From: Rufibacter sp. LB8
GTDB taxonomy: Bacteria > Bacteroidota > Bacteroidia > Cytophagales > Hymenobacteraceae
Assembly (NCBI RefSeq): GCF_014876185.1
Contig: NZ_JADALJ010000001.1
Location: forward strand, 3,701,501-3,765,500
Reading direction: 5' to 3'
DNA: 64,000 nucleotides
In this document: positions 18,949 to 28,230 of the stretch, piece after piece
Layout: each line of letters begins with the position of its first letter
How positions within the stretch are numbered: position 1 is the stretch's first letter
Position numbers and translations under genes: made by a program
The notes under the pieces: generated by a model
Seen by the model: the letters and a program-made list of their open reading frames with translations, nothing else
Databases searched by the model: none
What the model was told of the DNA's origin: nothing

Positions 18949-20427
18949 ATGAGCAAAGGGTTGCCTAAACGCAGTGAAGATTATTCCCTCTGGTACAATG
19001 AGTTGGTGAAGCGTGCCGGCCTGGCCGAGAACTCCGCCGTGCGCGGGTGCATGGTCATTAAACCGTACGGGTACGCCATCTGGGAGAAAATGCAGCGCAT
19101 ATTAGATGATATGTTTAAAGCTACAGGACACTCCAACGCCTACTTTCCCCTATTTGTGCCCAAAAGTTTGTTTGAGGCCGAAGAACAGAACGCCGAGGGT
19201 TTCGCCAAAGAGTGCGCCGTGGTTACCCACTACCGCCTGCAAAACGATCCCGACAAACCCGGAAAACTGCGCGTGGACCCCAATGCTAAACTGGAAGAAG
19301 AGCTAATTGTTCGGCCTACCTCAGAAGCTATTATCTGGAGCACCTACAAAGGCTGGATCCAAAGCTACCGCGATTTGCCGTTATTGATTAACCAATGGGC
19401 CAACGTGGTACGCTGGGAAATGCGCACGCGTCTGTTCCTGCGCACCGCCGAGTTTCTCTGGCAGGAAGGTCACACCGCCCACGCCACCGCCAAAGAAGCC
19501 GTAGAAGAAACCGAACGCATGTTGCACGTGTACGCCGACTTCGCTGAGAATTTCCTGGCCTTGCCGGTCATAAGAGGAAAGAAGACACCTAACGAGCGCT
19601 TCGCGGGAGCCTTAGATACTTATTGCATTGAAGGCTTAATGCAAGACGGGAAAGCCCTGCAGGCTGGAACTTCTCACTTCTTAGGCCAGAACTTTGCCAA
19701 AGCATTTGATGTGAAATTCGCGACCAAAGAAGGCGGGCTGGAGCATGTGTGGGGAACGTCTTGGGGTGTGAGCACGCGGTTGATGGGCGCTTTGGTCATG
19801 GCCCATTCTGATGATGAAGGTCTGGTGCTGCCTCCAAAGTTGGCGCCTATTCAAGTGGTGATTGTGCCCATCTACAAAGGAGAAGAGCAACTGGCCCAAA
19901 TCTCAGAGAAAGTCCTAGGCCTAAAAAAACAACTGGAAGCCAAAGGCATTTCCGTGAAATTTGATGACCGCGACACCGAGCGCCCTGGCTTTAAATTCGC
20001 CGAATGGGAACTGAAAGGTGTGCCCGTGCGCATCGCTATTGGTGGTCGTGACCTGGAGAACGGCACCGCCGAAGTGGCCCGCCGCGACACCAAAGAAAAA
20101 TCGTCACAGCAATTTGATGACTTAGTGAATCTGGTGCCTGCGTTGCTAGACGAGATTCAAACCAACATCTACCAACGCGCCTTTAACTTCAGAGAAGCCA
20201 ACACCACCAAAGTAGATTCTTATGACGAGTTCAAGCGCCTGCTAGACGAAAAACCTGGCTTCATCTTGGCCCACTGGGACGGCACCCCAGAAACCGAAGA
20301 GCGCATCAAAGAAGAAACCAAAGCCACCATCCGCTGCATTGGGTTGGATTCTCCGGAGGAAGAAGGTGTGGACATGGTTACCGGCAAACCGTCATCGCGC
20401 CGCGTGTACTTCGCGAGAGCTTACTAG
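18949..20427 (+). CDS. proS: prolyl-tRNA synthetase (archaeal/eukaryotic-type, short form)
   Basis: 492 residues, without the editing insertion of the long bacterial form. Class II features: [21 protein letters not shown] start, motif 2 [32 protein letters not shown], and motif 3 around [28 protein letters not shown]. The anticodon-binding domain (about 290-400) contains [20 protein letters not shown] and [16 protein letters not shown]. The C-terminal domain ends in tyrosine, which is usual for this subclass. It attaches proline to tRNA-Pro. Single-gene unit with its own terminator. Confidence 0.97.
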   Translation: MSKGLPKRSEDYSLWYNELVKRAGLAENSAVRGCMVIKPYGYAIWEKMQRILDDMFKATGHSNAYFPLFVPKSLFEAEEQNAEGFAKECAVVTHYRLQNDPDKPGKLRVDPNAKLEEELIVRPTSEAIIWSTYKGWIQSYRDLPLLINQWANVVRWEMRTRLFLRTAEFLWQEGHTAHATAKEAVEETERMLHVYADFAENFLALPVIRGKKTPNERFAGALDTYCIEGLMQDGKALQAGTSHFLGQNFAKAFDVKFATKEGGLEHVWGTSWGVSTRLMGALVMAHSDDEGLVLPPKLAPIQVVIVPIYKGEEQLAQISEKVLGLKKQLEAKGISVKFDDRDTERPGFKFAEWELKGVPVRIAIGGRDLENGTAEVARRDTKEKSSQQFDDLVNLVPALLDEIQTNIYQRAFNFREANTTKVDSYDEFKRLLDEKPGFILAHWDGTPETEERIKEETKATIRCIGLDSPEEEGVDMVTGKPSSRRVYFARAY

Positions 20428-20466
20428 GTGATTTGAAGATTTGGAAATATGGAGATGTGGAAATGT
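20428..20466 (+). repeat. purine-rich quasi-periodic arm after proS
   Basis: GATTTGAAGATTTGGAAATA and its continuation repeat GATTTG/GAAAT-like words every 7-8 bases directly after the proS stop. This resembles, in pattern but not in sequence, the arms of the four-helix-bundle elements. Confidence 0.4.
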
Positions 20467-20479
20467 CTCTTAAGATTTT

Positions 20480-20518
20480 GGAACGGGAGCTGCATATGCG
20501 GTTCCCGTTCCTGTTTTT
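20480..20518 (+). terminator. terminator after proS
   Basis: GGAACGGGA pairs with TTCCCGTTCC; then TGTTTTT. Confidence 0.8.
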
Positions 20519-20554
20519 GGCCTCAATTCTGAAAACAAGCCCGAAAACAGGAAT
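20509..20554. repeat. family-P intergenic palindrome
   Basis: TCCTGTTTTTGGCCTCAATT with GAAAACAAGCCCGAAAACAG, overlapping the proS terminator and ending 4 bases before the stop of the convergent ternary-system gene. Confidence 0.75.
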
Positions 20555-20557
20555 AGC

Positions 20558-22285
20558 TTATCGCAAAGATTTCCGATGTAGCTTATAAGCCATAATGTCC
20601 TTCGTCAGGTTCTTGTCTTTCTTGTTAAATGAGCTGAGTTCAGAAGCTACGTTTGGGTTCTGAGGCAATTGTTGAGCTACAATCTCGTAGGCAATATCTT
20701 TGATGCTCTCTGCAACAGTTGGGTGCTTCTGGTATTCATGTTTTAACAACTGTAAAAAACTTACCCTATTTTTAGACGTGGTTTCTTTGGCATAGATGGC
20801 TTCTACTTCGGTCAATAAAAGCATAGAATCTTCAAACGTGGCAAAATAGTTGTTCAGACAATTGAAGGCGTCTTTTTCAATTCGCCACCCCTCTAGCAAC
20901 AGGGCTTGTGCCTGAGCGGTATCCCTTATCTTGTTCCGATAAATTAGCGCTGCTTTTACATATTTGCCAACTCCTTTGTGGGTAGATATTACTTTTTCAT
21001 AATACCTGTGGGCTTCTGCGGTGTTATTGATTCTAAGGTACAGGTCACCAACTTTTTCATGATTGTTCAGCTCTTTATACAACTCAATAGACTGAGACAC
21101 CATGCCCCCTTTTTCATAGCATTCAGCGGCATTGGCCTTGGCTTTAATTTTTAGGTAAACGGCGGCGGCCTCTGAATAAAGTTTTCCGTTCTCCAGCGTC
21201 TGCGCAGCCATGAAATCGTTTTTCAGAAGCTTCATGTACACAAAGGCAGCTTTATGAAATTGGTTGTTAGTTACAAAGTCTTTGGCCGCTTGGGTATATT
21301 GAGCTTGAAGCCGCTGAAAGTGCTCGTTGGGCAAAATAGAAGCACCACCAACAGACATATTGAAATTCCTGTTACTAAACAGGGAGAAATCTCCCCAAAG
21401 TTTTGAGAAGGTAAACAAGCCTAGGTCACCGCCCCTGCTAGCGCCATCCATATCTAAGGGAATAGAATATTTGATTGCCTCCTCTGGATTCTTCTTGAAC
21501 AGGTCCAGCAGTTTGTCAATTTCGCTTTGGTTGCGCCTGGTAAGCTCATCAAAATCTACTTGTAGTTTATCTACAATTTCTGTTTTCTCACCTTTGAGAA
21601 ATTTAGCTAATTTTTCAAACCAACTGGCAGGTGTAGCTGGTTGAATGGAAGCTAGGTTGCTGTTTTTAGGCTCCTTTTTGAAAATAAGGCTCAAAGCGCC
21701 CAGCTTGGCTTTCTCCAGTAAAGTAAGCGGCTTGTCTTTCAACGGCTCTTTCTTTGGAAAAAAGCCCTCCTCCAATTTCTTAATGACTTCTTCTGGCGGA
21801 AGCTCAAAGATTTGGGCGCTCTTGATTTGACCAGGGATTTTAACGCCCTTTGCTGGCTTGGTAACGTGTAGGCTTTTCTGCTGGGTAATCTTTAGAAGGC
21901 CATGCCAGTTCACCTGTTCCTCTAACTCCGTCAAACCCACTTCAGGGTGAAAAAGGTGCAGGTTGCGGGGAAACAGATTTTGCAGCTCCTCATTAGATAA
22001 CGTTGGTTGAATCACAGAATTCTCTGGCAGGTAAATATGCTCTCTCAGAACTTGACAATAGGTGCTTTTGCCGATGGCAGTAGGAAGAACGCCCCCCTTG
22101 AAAAGGAGCAGACAACCCCAGAGGCTGTTAGGGGTTATATTGGGCACAGGGTAGACCTCTACTTGACTCAAGGCTACCCCCATGTACTGAATTTGTTGCA
22201 CCCACTCCCTAACAGAGGGACTCTTTATCAAGACGCCGCCTAAAGGATATAGATTTCGGGGTGCTGGTGTGATTCTAATTTCCAT
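20558..22285 (-). CDS. helical-repeat component of a MoxR-vWA ternary system
   Basis: 575 residues from the ATG at 22285 (the in-frame TTG at 22291 is less likely). Residues about 1-110 form an alpha/beta region (LYPLGGVLIKSP, VALSQVEVYPV). A Lys-rich linker follows, then from about 330 TPR-like helical repeats (FVTNNQFHKAAFVYMKLL, KLYSEAAAVYLKI, HEKVGDLYLRINNTAEAHRY). This looks like a scaffold or solenoid protein. It overlaps the end of the vWA gene by 11 bases and is the last gene of the five-gene operon. A family-P-like sequence lies inside the coding frame near 21661-21700. Assignment to a ternary-system (bpX-type) component rests mainly on context. Confidence 0.75.
   Translation of the reverse strand: MEIRITPAPRNLYPLGGVLIKSPSVREWVQQIQYMGVALSQVEVYPVPNITPNSLWGCLLLFKGGVLPTAIGKSTYCQVLREHIYLPENSVIQPTLSNEELQNLFPRNLHLFHPEVGLTELEEQVNWHGLLKITQQKSLHVTKPAKGVKIPGQIKSAQIFELPPEEVIKKLEEGFFPKKEPLKDKPLTLLEKAKLGALSLIFKKEPKNSNLASIQPATPASWFEKLAKFLKGEKTEIVDKLQVDFDELTRRNQSEIDKLLDLFKKNPEEAIKYSIPLDMDGASRGGDLGLFTFSKLWGDFSLFSNRNFNMSVGGASILPNEHFQRLQAQYTQAAKDFVTNNQFHKAAFVYMKLLKNDFMAAQTLENGKLYSEAAAVYLKIKAKANAAECYEKGGMVSQSIELYKELNNHEKVGDLYLRINNTAEAHRYYEKVISTHKGVGKYVKAALIYRNKIRDTAQAQALLLEGWRIEKDAFNCLNNYFATFEDSMLLLTEVEAIYAKETTSKNRVSFLQLLKHEYQKHPTVAESIKDIAYEIVAQQLPQNPNVASELSSFNKKDKNLTKDIMAYKLHRKSLR
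21661..21700. repeat. family-P-like sequence inside a coding region
   Basis: TGTTTTTAGGCTCCTTTTTG followed by AAAATAAGGCTCAAAGCG resembles the palindrome. It lies in frame within the 20558-22285 gene. Arms are weak, so this may be chance. Confidence 0.35.
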
Positions 22286-24872
22286 GGTCAACTACCTGTG
22301 AGATAAAACCTTTGATATAGGTTTCATAGAAGGTTTTAGAATTAATGAGCTGTAGTTCGCTTGTCCGGTCAGGATTATAATAGCTGCTGCCGGCAAAATA
22401 ATGTTGAGTGGCTACTCCCAAAGCCCCATCAATCACAGAGGGAATGTAGGCCACATTGCCTTTCTGGGCAACAACAACTTCGGCAACCCCGCCAAACTCG
22501 CCTATGTCCATGCTCAATACATCTGCCTCTGTCTTGCTTATTTTTGATTTAATTATCCTTGGGGCGAATTCTACAATGTCTTTCGCATACCTCTGCCTAA
22601 GATTTGTTCTTGCCTGAATAGCTCTTACTAAATTTTCTTTATTGGATCCAGCGGTTTGTAGAATAACGTCATACAATTCCTCTTCTTCTGATTCAGAAGA
22701 TGTCAAAATAAACACTCCAGACCGGTTCAGCGTGACGGTACACCCATTAGGAAAGACGAATTCATTGTCAGTTGTAGTGGGTTGGGCTTCTATAATAGCT
22801 TCCCTATTAGATTCTGCCGTGGTTTTCAGTTGAATAATGCCGTGGTCATTCAGTTGTAAGGCATGTTTATTGAATACCAGATTCCGGTTTTGGTTGATAT
22901 AAACCTCAGAGAGATTTTTGAGTACTGAAAGCGAAATAGGCTGAAATGCATTAACCGCTTTTTTCAATTGTTCCTGCCTGTCTGTGTAGGCTTGGTTTAA
23001 CTCCATTCCAGAATTGGTATGTTTTACAAGTTGCCACTTTGGGAACTGCTCAATTTTCCAGTAGTGGGATATAGTTACATAATAGAAGGCGCCTTGATAA
23101 AAGAAGAATTCTGGAAAGGTAGAAGATTGCCAGTCATTAAAATATAGAACCTCCTTTTCATTGGTAGTTAGATTGTGCAAAGTGATTTCGCGGGTATTGT
23201 TCTTGAAGCAAAGGAAGATGTAGTCCCCATTTTCGTCTGGGCCTATTTCATAAGAAGACACCCCAGAAGGCAAATTTTCCAGCCAAAGCTCCAAGCCTTT
23301 TTGGGCAGGGGTTGAGTTCAACCCATAAAAATACAGAAGCTTTTTCTCAGGGGTAACCAGAAAGTAGTCATCGCCGGAGCTCAGGAATTTTTTATAGTTG
23401 GCCGTGTAGGGAAATAGAAGAGGAACAGCAGCATGGTGCCCTTCATTTATTACAGGCTGTGTAGAGGCAACTACGGGGCGTTTCCAGAGCTCTTCCAGCG
23501 GAAGGTGCATTTTGTGAACCAGCTTTTTGCTGTTGTGCTGGTTTTTGTAGAATTCTAGTGTACCCTCCTGACTGGTGGTAATCCAATATTTAAAGCCGCT
23601 TTGGAAATCACTTATCACCTTCTGCACTTCGGGGTGCTTTAACGTGTCTGGCGAAGAGATAAAAAGAACCTCAGTCTTCTTACCAGAGTTGTATTCTTGA
23701 AAAAACTGGGCAAGGCCTTTGGCAGGATTGAGTACGCCTTCTACTTTGTTTACGCTTTCTATGACTTCATCTACCGTGTCAAAATGCAGACGCTGGTACG
23801 TGTCACTCACCGCGAACGCTGTGCAGGCAATATCAGTTTTAGGGTGTTTGGCAATGGCTATCAGTGCAGAGAATGCCAAAAGCTTAGGCGTGCCCCAGCT
23901 TTTCAGCGAAACATCCAAAAGGAGTACCCGCTCTAATTTATCTGTAGTAGGCGGCGTTTCACGGTGCAGGTAGAGGGCTTCATTATTTGCGAGCCTAGAC
24001 AGGAAGACCAAATCATCATTGGCAAACTCAGAAATTAAGAGTTTGTCAAAATTCCCTTTGTTGGCCAAGTCAGAAACACCGCCCAAAGGCTGCTCGCTGG
24101 GCAGCAGATTGTGCAACTGTATGTTCAGCCCAGACCAGATATGCTTGACCAAAGAACCTATCTGAAATGTTTTACTATTGCTGGTAAGCTCATCTAAGAA
24201 TTCCTCTGAACTTTTCCCAGTGGCAGCTTGCTCAGGCAGCTCTATCTCTACCTCTGGTAAGGGTACCACCGCCGCCATGCTGGCAATGATTGACTCAGTG
24301 TCTGGGAATTTTTTTATCAGAAGGCCAATGCACCTGAAGTCTTTCTTATAAGTGCCAATAATAAAGGTTTCCTGTCTTTCCAGCACATCAATAAAGCTGC
24401 CTTTGTGGTGCGCCAATGTGTGCTTTATACTCCCTGCCAGCTTTTTGGCCTTCACATTGGAGACCAGATTATGACAATTCTCAAACAGCACCTGGAATAA
24501 CTGAAGTCGTTTATTGCCTTGGGTATAGGCAGGAGGTAATTGCGCCAGGATTTTTAAAAAAACTAAAGCATCTTTTAAAGGCACATAATCAACATGGTTC
24601 TGGGGAGAAGAATGTATGGCGTCATGAATGGCGCTTGTCATTGCCTCTTCTACTTGCTTTAAATCCTCTCCCATAGAATGGTTGGTAGCGATAGTAGCCA
24701 ACAAAAGAGCACCAAATGGTGGAAGCCCCTGCTCAGAAAGATGCTCTAACGCCTGGAGCACAAAGTCACGGTAGACAATAGTGCTGCCGTTAGGGATAGC
24801 CAGCACTTCAGTATGATCTTCCCAACGCCAAAAGTAGCTTTTGTAAGACTGCAAGTATTCGTGAAACTCCAT
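22275..24872 (-). CDS. vWA-domain and predicted beta-propeller protein of a MoxR ternary system
   Basis: 865 residues. The N-terminal roughly 200 residues are helical. Around 313-450 lies a von Willebrand A-like fold: VLLLDVSLKSWG is a degenerate MIDAS (D-x-S kept, fifth position Lys instead of Ser), with IALFxx-like strands such as TDIACTAFAV and VLFISSPD. The C-terminal roughly 400 residues are strand-rich with repeated FLVTPEKKLLYFY, GDYIFLCFKNN, FFFYQGAFYYVT units, consistent with a beta-propeller. It follows the MoxR ATPase and the 248-residue protein on the same strand with gaps of a few bases. vWA/MoxR pairs act as chaperone-like machines; beta-propeller-bearing versions are described as conflict-related ternary systems. 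Confidence 0.78.
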   Translation of the reverse strand: MEFHEYLQSYKSYFWRWEDHTEVLAIPNGSTIVYRDFVLQALEHLSEQGLPPFGALLLATIATNHSMGEDLKQVEEAMTSAIHDAIHSSPQNHVDYVPLKDALVFLKILAQLPPAYTQGNKRLQLFQVLFENCHNLVSNVKAKKLAGSIKHTLAHHKGSFIDVLERQETFIIGTYKKDFRCIGLLIKKFPDTESIIASMAAVVPLPEVEIELPEQAATGKSSEEFLDELTSNSKTFQIGSLVKHIWSGLNIQLHNLLPSEQPLGGVSDLANKGNFDKLLISEFANDDLVFLSRLANNEALYLHRETPPTTDKLERVLLLDVSLKSWGTPKLLAFSALIAIAKHPKTDIACTAFAVSDTYQRLHFDTVDEVIESVNKVEGVLNPAKGLAQFFQEYNSGKKTEVLFISSPDTLKHPEVQKVISDFQSGFKYWITTSQEGTLEFYKNQHNSKKLVHKMHLPLEELWKRPVVASTQPVINEGHHAAVPLLFPYTANYKKFLSSGDDYFLVTPEKKLLYFYGLNSTPAQKGLELWLENLPSGVSSYEIGPDENGDYIFLCFKNNTREITLHNLTTNEKEVLYFNDWQSSTFPEFFFYQGAFYYVTISHYWKIEQFPKWQLVKHTNSGMELNQAYTDRQEQLKKAVNAFQPISLSVLKNLSEVYINQNRNLVFNKHALQLNDHGIIQLKTTAESNREAIIEAQPTTTDNEFVFPNGCTVTLNRSGVFILTSSESEEEELYDVILQTAGSNKENLVRAIQARTNLRQRYAKDIVEFAPRIIKSKISKTEADVLSMDIGEFGGVAEVVVAQKGNVAYIPSVIDGALGVATQHYFAGSSYYNPDRTSELQLINSKTFYETYIKGFISQVVDHGN

Positions 24873-24875
24873 GAG

Positions 24876-25622
24876 CTAAGAAGGCATAGGTTTCACATTC
24901 AGTGACAACCGCACAGAACTGATAGATAAAGGTTGTAACTGGCTTTTTTCAATGAAGCTGTATGTACCGTCTTCGCTCCAAAGCACCCAGTGCTCTTCTT
25001 CTGGATTTATGCTCTCCTGAATGACATCGGCTAGAATAGATAACTCAAAATCATAGCCCGTTGGTAGTAAATGACTGTTTCTCTTCCAAAACGTAGCTCC
25101 AGAAATGGGAACTGTAGGTGTGCCTAGAACCAAGGCATTCACTTGGTTCAGAATAACCCAATCTAAGTTTTGTAGTCTGATGGCTGGGGCAGTTTGGGCA
25201 TAGGCGCTTAAGCTCTCTGTAGAGGTGAGAAGCCCAAAACAAGGCTGCTCCAGTTCTGATGGTGCCAGCTTTACCGGTAGCTTCTCTTGCAGGCCAAAGA
25301 AGTTGTGGTTGTAAACAGGCAAGGTAACTGGCAAGCCGCGTTCCAAGGGTGTCCACAGCAGCGAAGTGGCCATACGCTTGACCGGCAACTTACTGCCATC
25401 TGGGAACAGCAAATTGTTTTGCAGCGTGTATAGTTGCTTGAACGGAATACTTTTAACTTCTATGGAATCAATTTGGCTTTGGGTAAAGTCCTTAATCCAG
25501 TAGGTTTCTTTTTCACGCGCTATTTTCAGATTGTGCCAATGCCGGATGGAGGTAAGATATGGTGCGTGCTCCTGCGCTATCTCCAGTAGAAAAGTTAGAC
25601 GGTCTGTAGAATCTTCTGCCAT
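24876..25622 (-). CDS. unknown component of the MoxR-vWA ternary operon
   Basis: 248 residues, no signal peptide and no membrane helix. It starts with a helix (LTFLLEIAQEHAPYL). Proline- and Leu-rich strands follow (LPVKRMATSLLWTPLERGLPVTLPVYNHNFFG), and it ends with a strand-rich piece (HWVLWSEDGTYSFIEK). I recognise no catalytic motif. Its start lies within the MoxR gene (28-base overlap), and its stop is 3 bases before the vWA gene, so it is translationally coupled to both. Probably one of the accessory subunits typical of MoxR-vWA-beta-propeller systems. Confidence 0.7.
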   Translation of the reverse strand: MAEDSTDRLTFLLEIAQEHAPYLTSIRHWHNLKIAREKETYWIKDFTQSQIDSIEVKSIPFKQLYTLQNNLLFPDGSKLPVKRMATSLLWTPLERGLPVTLPVYNHNFFGLQEKLPVKLAPSELEQPCFGLLTSTESLSAYAQTAPAIRLQNLDWVILNQVNALVLGTPTVPISGATFWKRNSHLLPTGYDFELSILADVIQESINPEEEHWVLWSEDGTYSFIEKSQLQPLSISSVRLSLNVKPMPS

Positions 25623-26725
25623 AGATTTTCTATTTCCTGCTGGATATACTTTTTCTGTTCTGGGTTATTAATCCACTCACAGCGGGTTTGCACATACCGG
25701 AGTTTGTCTTTGATTATGTTCTGCTCCTCAAAAGAAAGGTCTTCTGTCTGCCATTTCTGGGTGAGGTACGTTACTTCTTTTAGTACTTCCTCTGGGTTAG
25801 GTAGCTTGTTGTAAAGTGCCTGCGGATGGGCTGCCTCTACTGTTGTTTTTTCTATCAGGTTATTGATGATGCCGGCCAAAATCTCAATTTGTTCCTCTGT
25901 GTCCCAAATGTATTTCAGCACCCAGAGATCAGAGACATTGGCTGCAGTGCGTTTACAGACCAGCGCACTGGCGGCAATCAGATTTTGGAGCTTTACAGCT
26001 CTTCGGTCAGACACTTTAATGCCGGTGTTCCGCAAGCTGTGGATCAGGTCTACGTAGTGTTTTCTGATAGGCGTTAAATCTACCAGCCTCGCCTGTTTCT
26101 GTAAGTCTATGATCTGGTCAGGCGTAATGGTTGGGTGTTCACCAGCAGCGTTGTTCTCCAGTTTCCATCCAGCTAAAAGTACCTCGTGCAGTAAGTCTGG
26201 GTCTACATAGTCACAATTCACCCGAATTAAAAAGCGGTCAAGCAGCGCGTTCAAAGCTTCATCTTCTGGAAGCACATTGCTGGCGCCTACAAACATAAGG
26301 GCAGGCAGCTTTTTGGTTTCCTTTCCGCGCCTGAATATCTTCTCGTTCAAGGCTGTGAGCAAACTGTTCAGGATAGCGCTGTTGGCGTTGAAAATCTCGT
26401 CCAGAAAAACCAAGGAAGCCTCTGGCAACATGCCTTCTGTATTGGTCACCAATTCTCCTTCCTTTAGTTGCCTAATATCAAATGGCCCGAAAATTTCATT
26501 GGGCTCTGTGAATCTGGTGAGAAGGTATTCAAAATTTTTTCCGCCTTCAAGACAGGTAGAAAGCTGACGGACAATGGCACTCTTAGCCGTTCCGGGCGGG
26601 CCCAGCAGGAAAATATTTTCTTTGGCAATCAGGCTGATACCCAGCAGATCAATGATTTCGTCTTTGCCAATGAAAGAATTTTTGATGTAAGAAAGTACGC
26701 TGTTTAATGTGTCAATTTGGGTCAT
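25595..26725 (-). CDS. MoxR-family AAA+ ATPase
   Basis: 376 residues from the ATG at 26725. The frame is open to 26866, but the extension overlaps the upstream gene and has no family similarity. Walker A LLGPPGTAKSAIVRQL, Walker B SLVFLDEIFNANSAILNSLL, sensor 1 MFVGASN, and LLDRFLIRV with the arginine finger are all present; a C-terminal helical lid follows. MoxR ATPases use ATP to remodel client proteins, usually with a vWA partner, which here is two genes downstream. The stop overlaps the next gene by 28 bases. It lies in an operon that is lower in GC than its neighbours. Confidence 0.9.
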   Translation of the reverse strand: MTQIDTLNSVLSYIKNSFIGKDEIIDLLGISLIAKENIFLLGPPGTAKSAIVRQLSTCLEGGKNFEYLLTRFTEPNEIFGPFDIRQLKEGELVTNTEGMLPEASLVFLDEIFNANSAILNSLLTALNEKIFRRGKETKKLPALMFVGASNVLPEDEALNALLDRFLIRVNCDYVDPDLLHEVLLAGWKLENNAAGEHPTITPDQIIDLQKQARLVDLTPIRKHYVDLIHSLRNTGIKVSDRRAVKLQNLIAASALVCKRTAANVSDLWVLKYIWDTEEQIEILAGIINNLIEKTTVEAAHPQALYNKLPNPEEVLKEVTYLTQKWQTEDLSFEEQNIIKDKLRYVQTRCEWINNPEQKKYIQQEIENLWQKILQTV

Positions 26726-26730
26726 GGATT

Positions 26731-27351
26731 CTAAGATAAAGCGCTCCAGAAAGTAGAAGCGTAATGGCCTAAGCTGGCTTTTATTTGTTCTTTGACAGGT
26801 GCCTGTTCTGCTAATTTCAAGGCTTTCCGGTCTATTATCCTGTCTGCATACAATTGCAAAAGGCATTGGTTTTTTAGCACCTCCTCAAAATTCAGTTTCT
26901 CCAAGGGCAGGTCATAACCAATAGCAGAATAATGCCACTGTTGCAGATGATTCTCTAGCACAGACACTAAGGCATCTTCTGGGTTAATGGCAAACGCTTG
27001 CTGGAGCAGAGGTGGCAGGAACCTAAGACAAAGGTCTGCAGAGAACATAGCGGCGGCAGTAGGTGGCTTATTGTATTCTGGCAAAAGGAGCGGAATCTCT
27101 GTGCCTGGCTGCTCACGGTACAAAAGCAACTGCGATGCAAAATACACGGTTCTGGCGCCCCAAAGGGCAGCGTCTGCAGTAAAGGCAGGTGCGCTGAATG
27201 GGAAATTCAAGCTTTCCTTTTCATACTCAAAAGCCAGCAACTCTGCTACCAACACCTCTTCCTCTGCACCAATCTCCATTGTTTTGGTAAACAACATCAG
27301 TTCCTCCTTCCGCCGGAGGCTGTCTATGGTCTGAAAAAAAGGATGTTGCAT
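26731..27351 (-). CDS. first gene of the MoxR-vWA ternary operon, unknown helical protein
   Basis: 206 residues, mostly alpha-helical, no signal peptide. Segments such as LPPLLQQAFAINPEDALVSV and LQLYADRIIDRKALKLAEQ suggest a helical bundle or scaffold. No motif recognised. It ends 5 bases before the MoxR start codon, and the 244-base region upstream holds no further gene on this strand, so it is the likely promoter-proximal gene. Function is inferred only from its position. Confidence 0.7.
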   Translation of the reverse strand: MQHPFFQTIDSLRRKEELMLFTKTMEIGAEEEVLVAELLAFEYEKESLNFPFSAPAFTADAALWGARTVYFASQLLLYREQPGTEIPLLLPEYNKPPTAAAMFSADLCLRFLPPLLQQAFAINPEDALVSVLENHLQQWHYSAIGYDLPLEKLNFEEVLKNQCLLQLYADRIIDRKALKLAEQAPVKEQIKASLGHYASTFWSALS

Positions 27352-27496
27352 CTTGTTGTCTCCGTTGCCCTAAACATACTTCTTGAAAAGGGTTGTAAAA
27401 ATTTCTTCCGCTCTCCGCCCGAAGATAGTTCATTACCCAATTTATAGATAATTTAATCAAGCGCCAGTTTTTAGTCTTTGTTGGGTAATGAACGAA

Positions 27497-27543
27497 TTCC
27501 CGTTTTTGCCTTCGTTTCCATAAATGAGCCCCAAAACAGAAAT
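27497..27543. repeat. family-P intergenic palindrome
   Basis: ATTCCCGTTTTTGCCTTCGT with AAATGAGCCCCAAAACAGAA, between the divergent ternary operon and the LOG gene. Confidence 0.75.
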
Positions 27544-27561
27544 CAATTAGTGGCACTTTCC

Positions 27562-27569
27562 TACCTTTG
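27562..27569 (+). promoter_or_regulatory. -7 promoter element of the LOG-family gene
   Basis: TACCTTTG matches TAnnTTTG, 26 bases before the ATG at 27596. Confidence 0.55.
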
Positions 27570-27595
27570 GCTTTATAACTTCAACCAAAACGCAT

Positions 27596-28177
27596 ATGAA
27601 AAGCATTGCCATTTTCTGCGGGGCCAACAGCGGCCAGAACCCGGTTTACCAAGAAGCGGCGCGAAGCTTGGGAACGCTCTTCGCAGAGCAGAAAATAAGA
27701 TTAGTGTATGGCGGCGGAAAAGTGGGCTTGATGGGCGTGATAGCAGATGCGGTCTTGGCCGGCGGCGGCGAGGCCATTGGGGTGATTCCGAAGAGCCTGG
27801 TGGACATGGAGGTGGCGCACACCGGCCTCACCAAACTACATGTGGTACAGACCATGCACGAGCGCAAAGCCATTATGGCCGCGGAGTCAGATGCGTTTAT
27901 TGCCATGCCCGGCGGTTTCGGGACGTTTGACGAGATCTGCGAGATTATTACTTGGAACCAGTTGGGCATCATTCAGAAACCAGCCGCTTTTTTGAACGTG
28001 AACGGCTACTTCAATCCGTTTCTGCAGATGATAGACCAAGCCGTGGAAGAAGGATTCATCAAAGCAAACCAAAAGAGCGGTTTACTTATATCCGACCAAC
28101 CCAATGAATTGCTGCAACTGGTGCTGCAAAAAGCCGCTGCTACCTCGCAAGATTTTGTAGACTTCAAGAGAATTTAA
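27596..28177 (+). CDS. LOG-family nucleotide phosphoribohydrolase (TIGR00730)
   Basis: 193 residues, the family length. MKSIAIFCGANSGQNPVY is the canonical N-terminus. YGGGKVGLMG and the signature MPGGFGTFDEICEIITWNQLG (PGGxGTxxE with Glu in the active site) identify the lysine-decarboxylase-like Rossmann fold, now known as cytokinin-riboside or AMP phosphoribohydrolase. It hydrolyses 5'-monophosphates of adenosine or N6-modified adenosine to base and ribose-5-phosphate. Monocistronic, with promoter and terminator both visible. Confidence 0.93.
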   Translation: MKSIAIFCGANSGQNPVYQEAARSLGTLFAEQKIRLVYGGGKVGLMGVIADAVLAGGGEAIGVIPKSLVDMEVAHTGLTKLHVVQTMHERKAIMAAESDAFIAMPGGFGTFDEICEIITWNQLGIIQKPAAFLNVNGYFNPFLQMIDQAVEEGFIKANQKSGLLISDQPNELLQLVLQKAAATSQDFVDFKRI

Positions 28178-28181
28178 GCAT

Positions 28182-28224
28182 TTCCGTTTTAGGCTTCATT
28201 TCCGGAAATGAGCCCGAAAACAGA
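28182..28224. repeat. family-P intergenic palindrome
   Basis: TTCCGTTTTAGGCTTCATTT with GGAAATGAGCCCGAAAACAG, 4 bases after the LOG stop. Confidence 0.8.
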
Positions 28225-28230
28225 ACCTCA

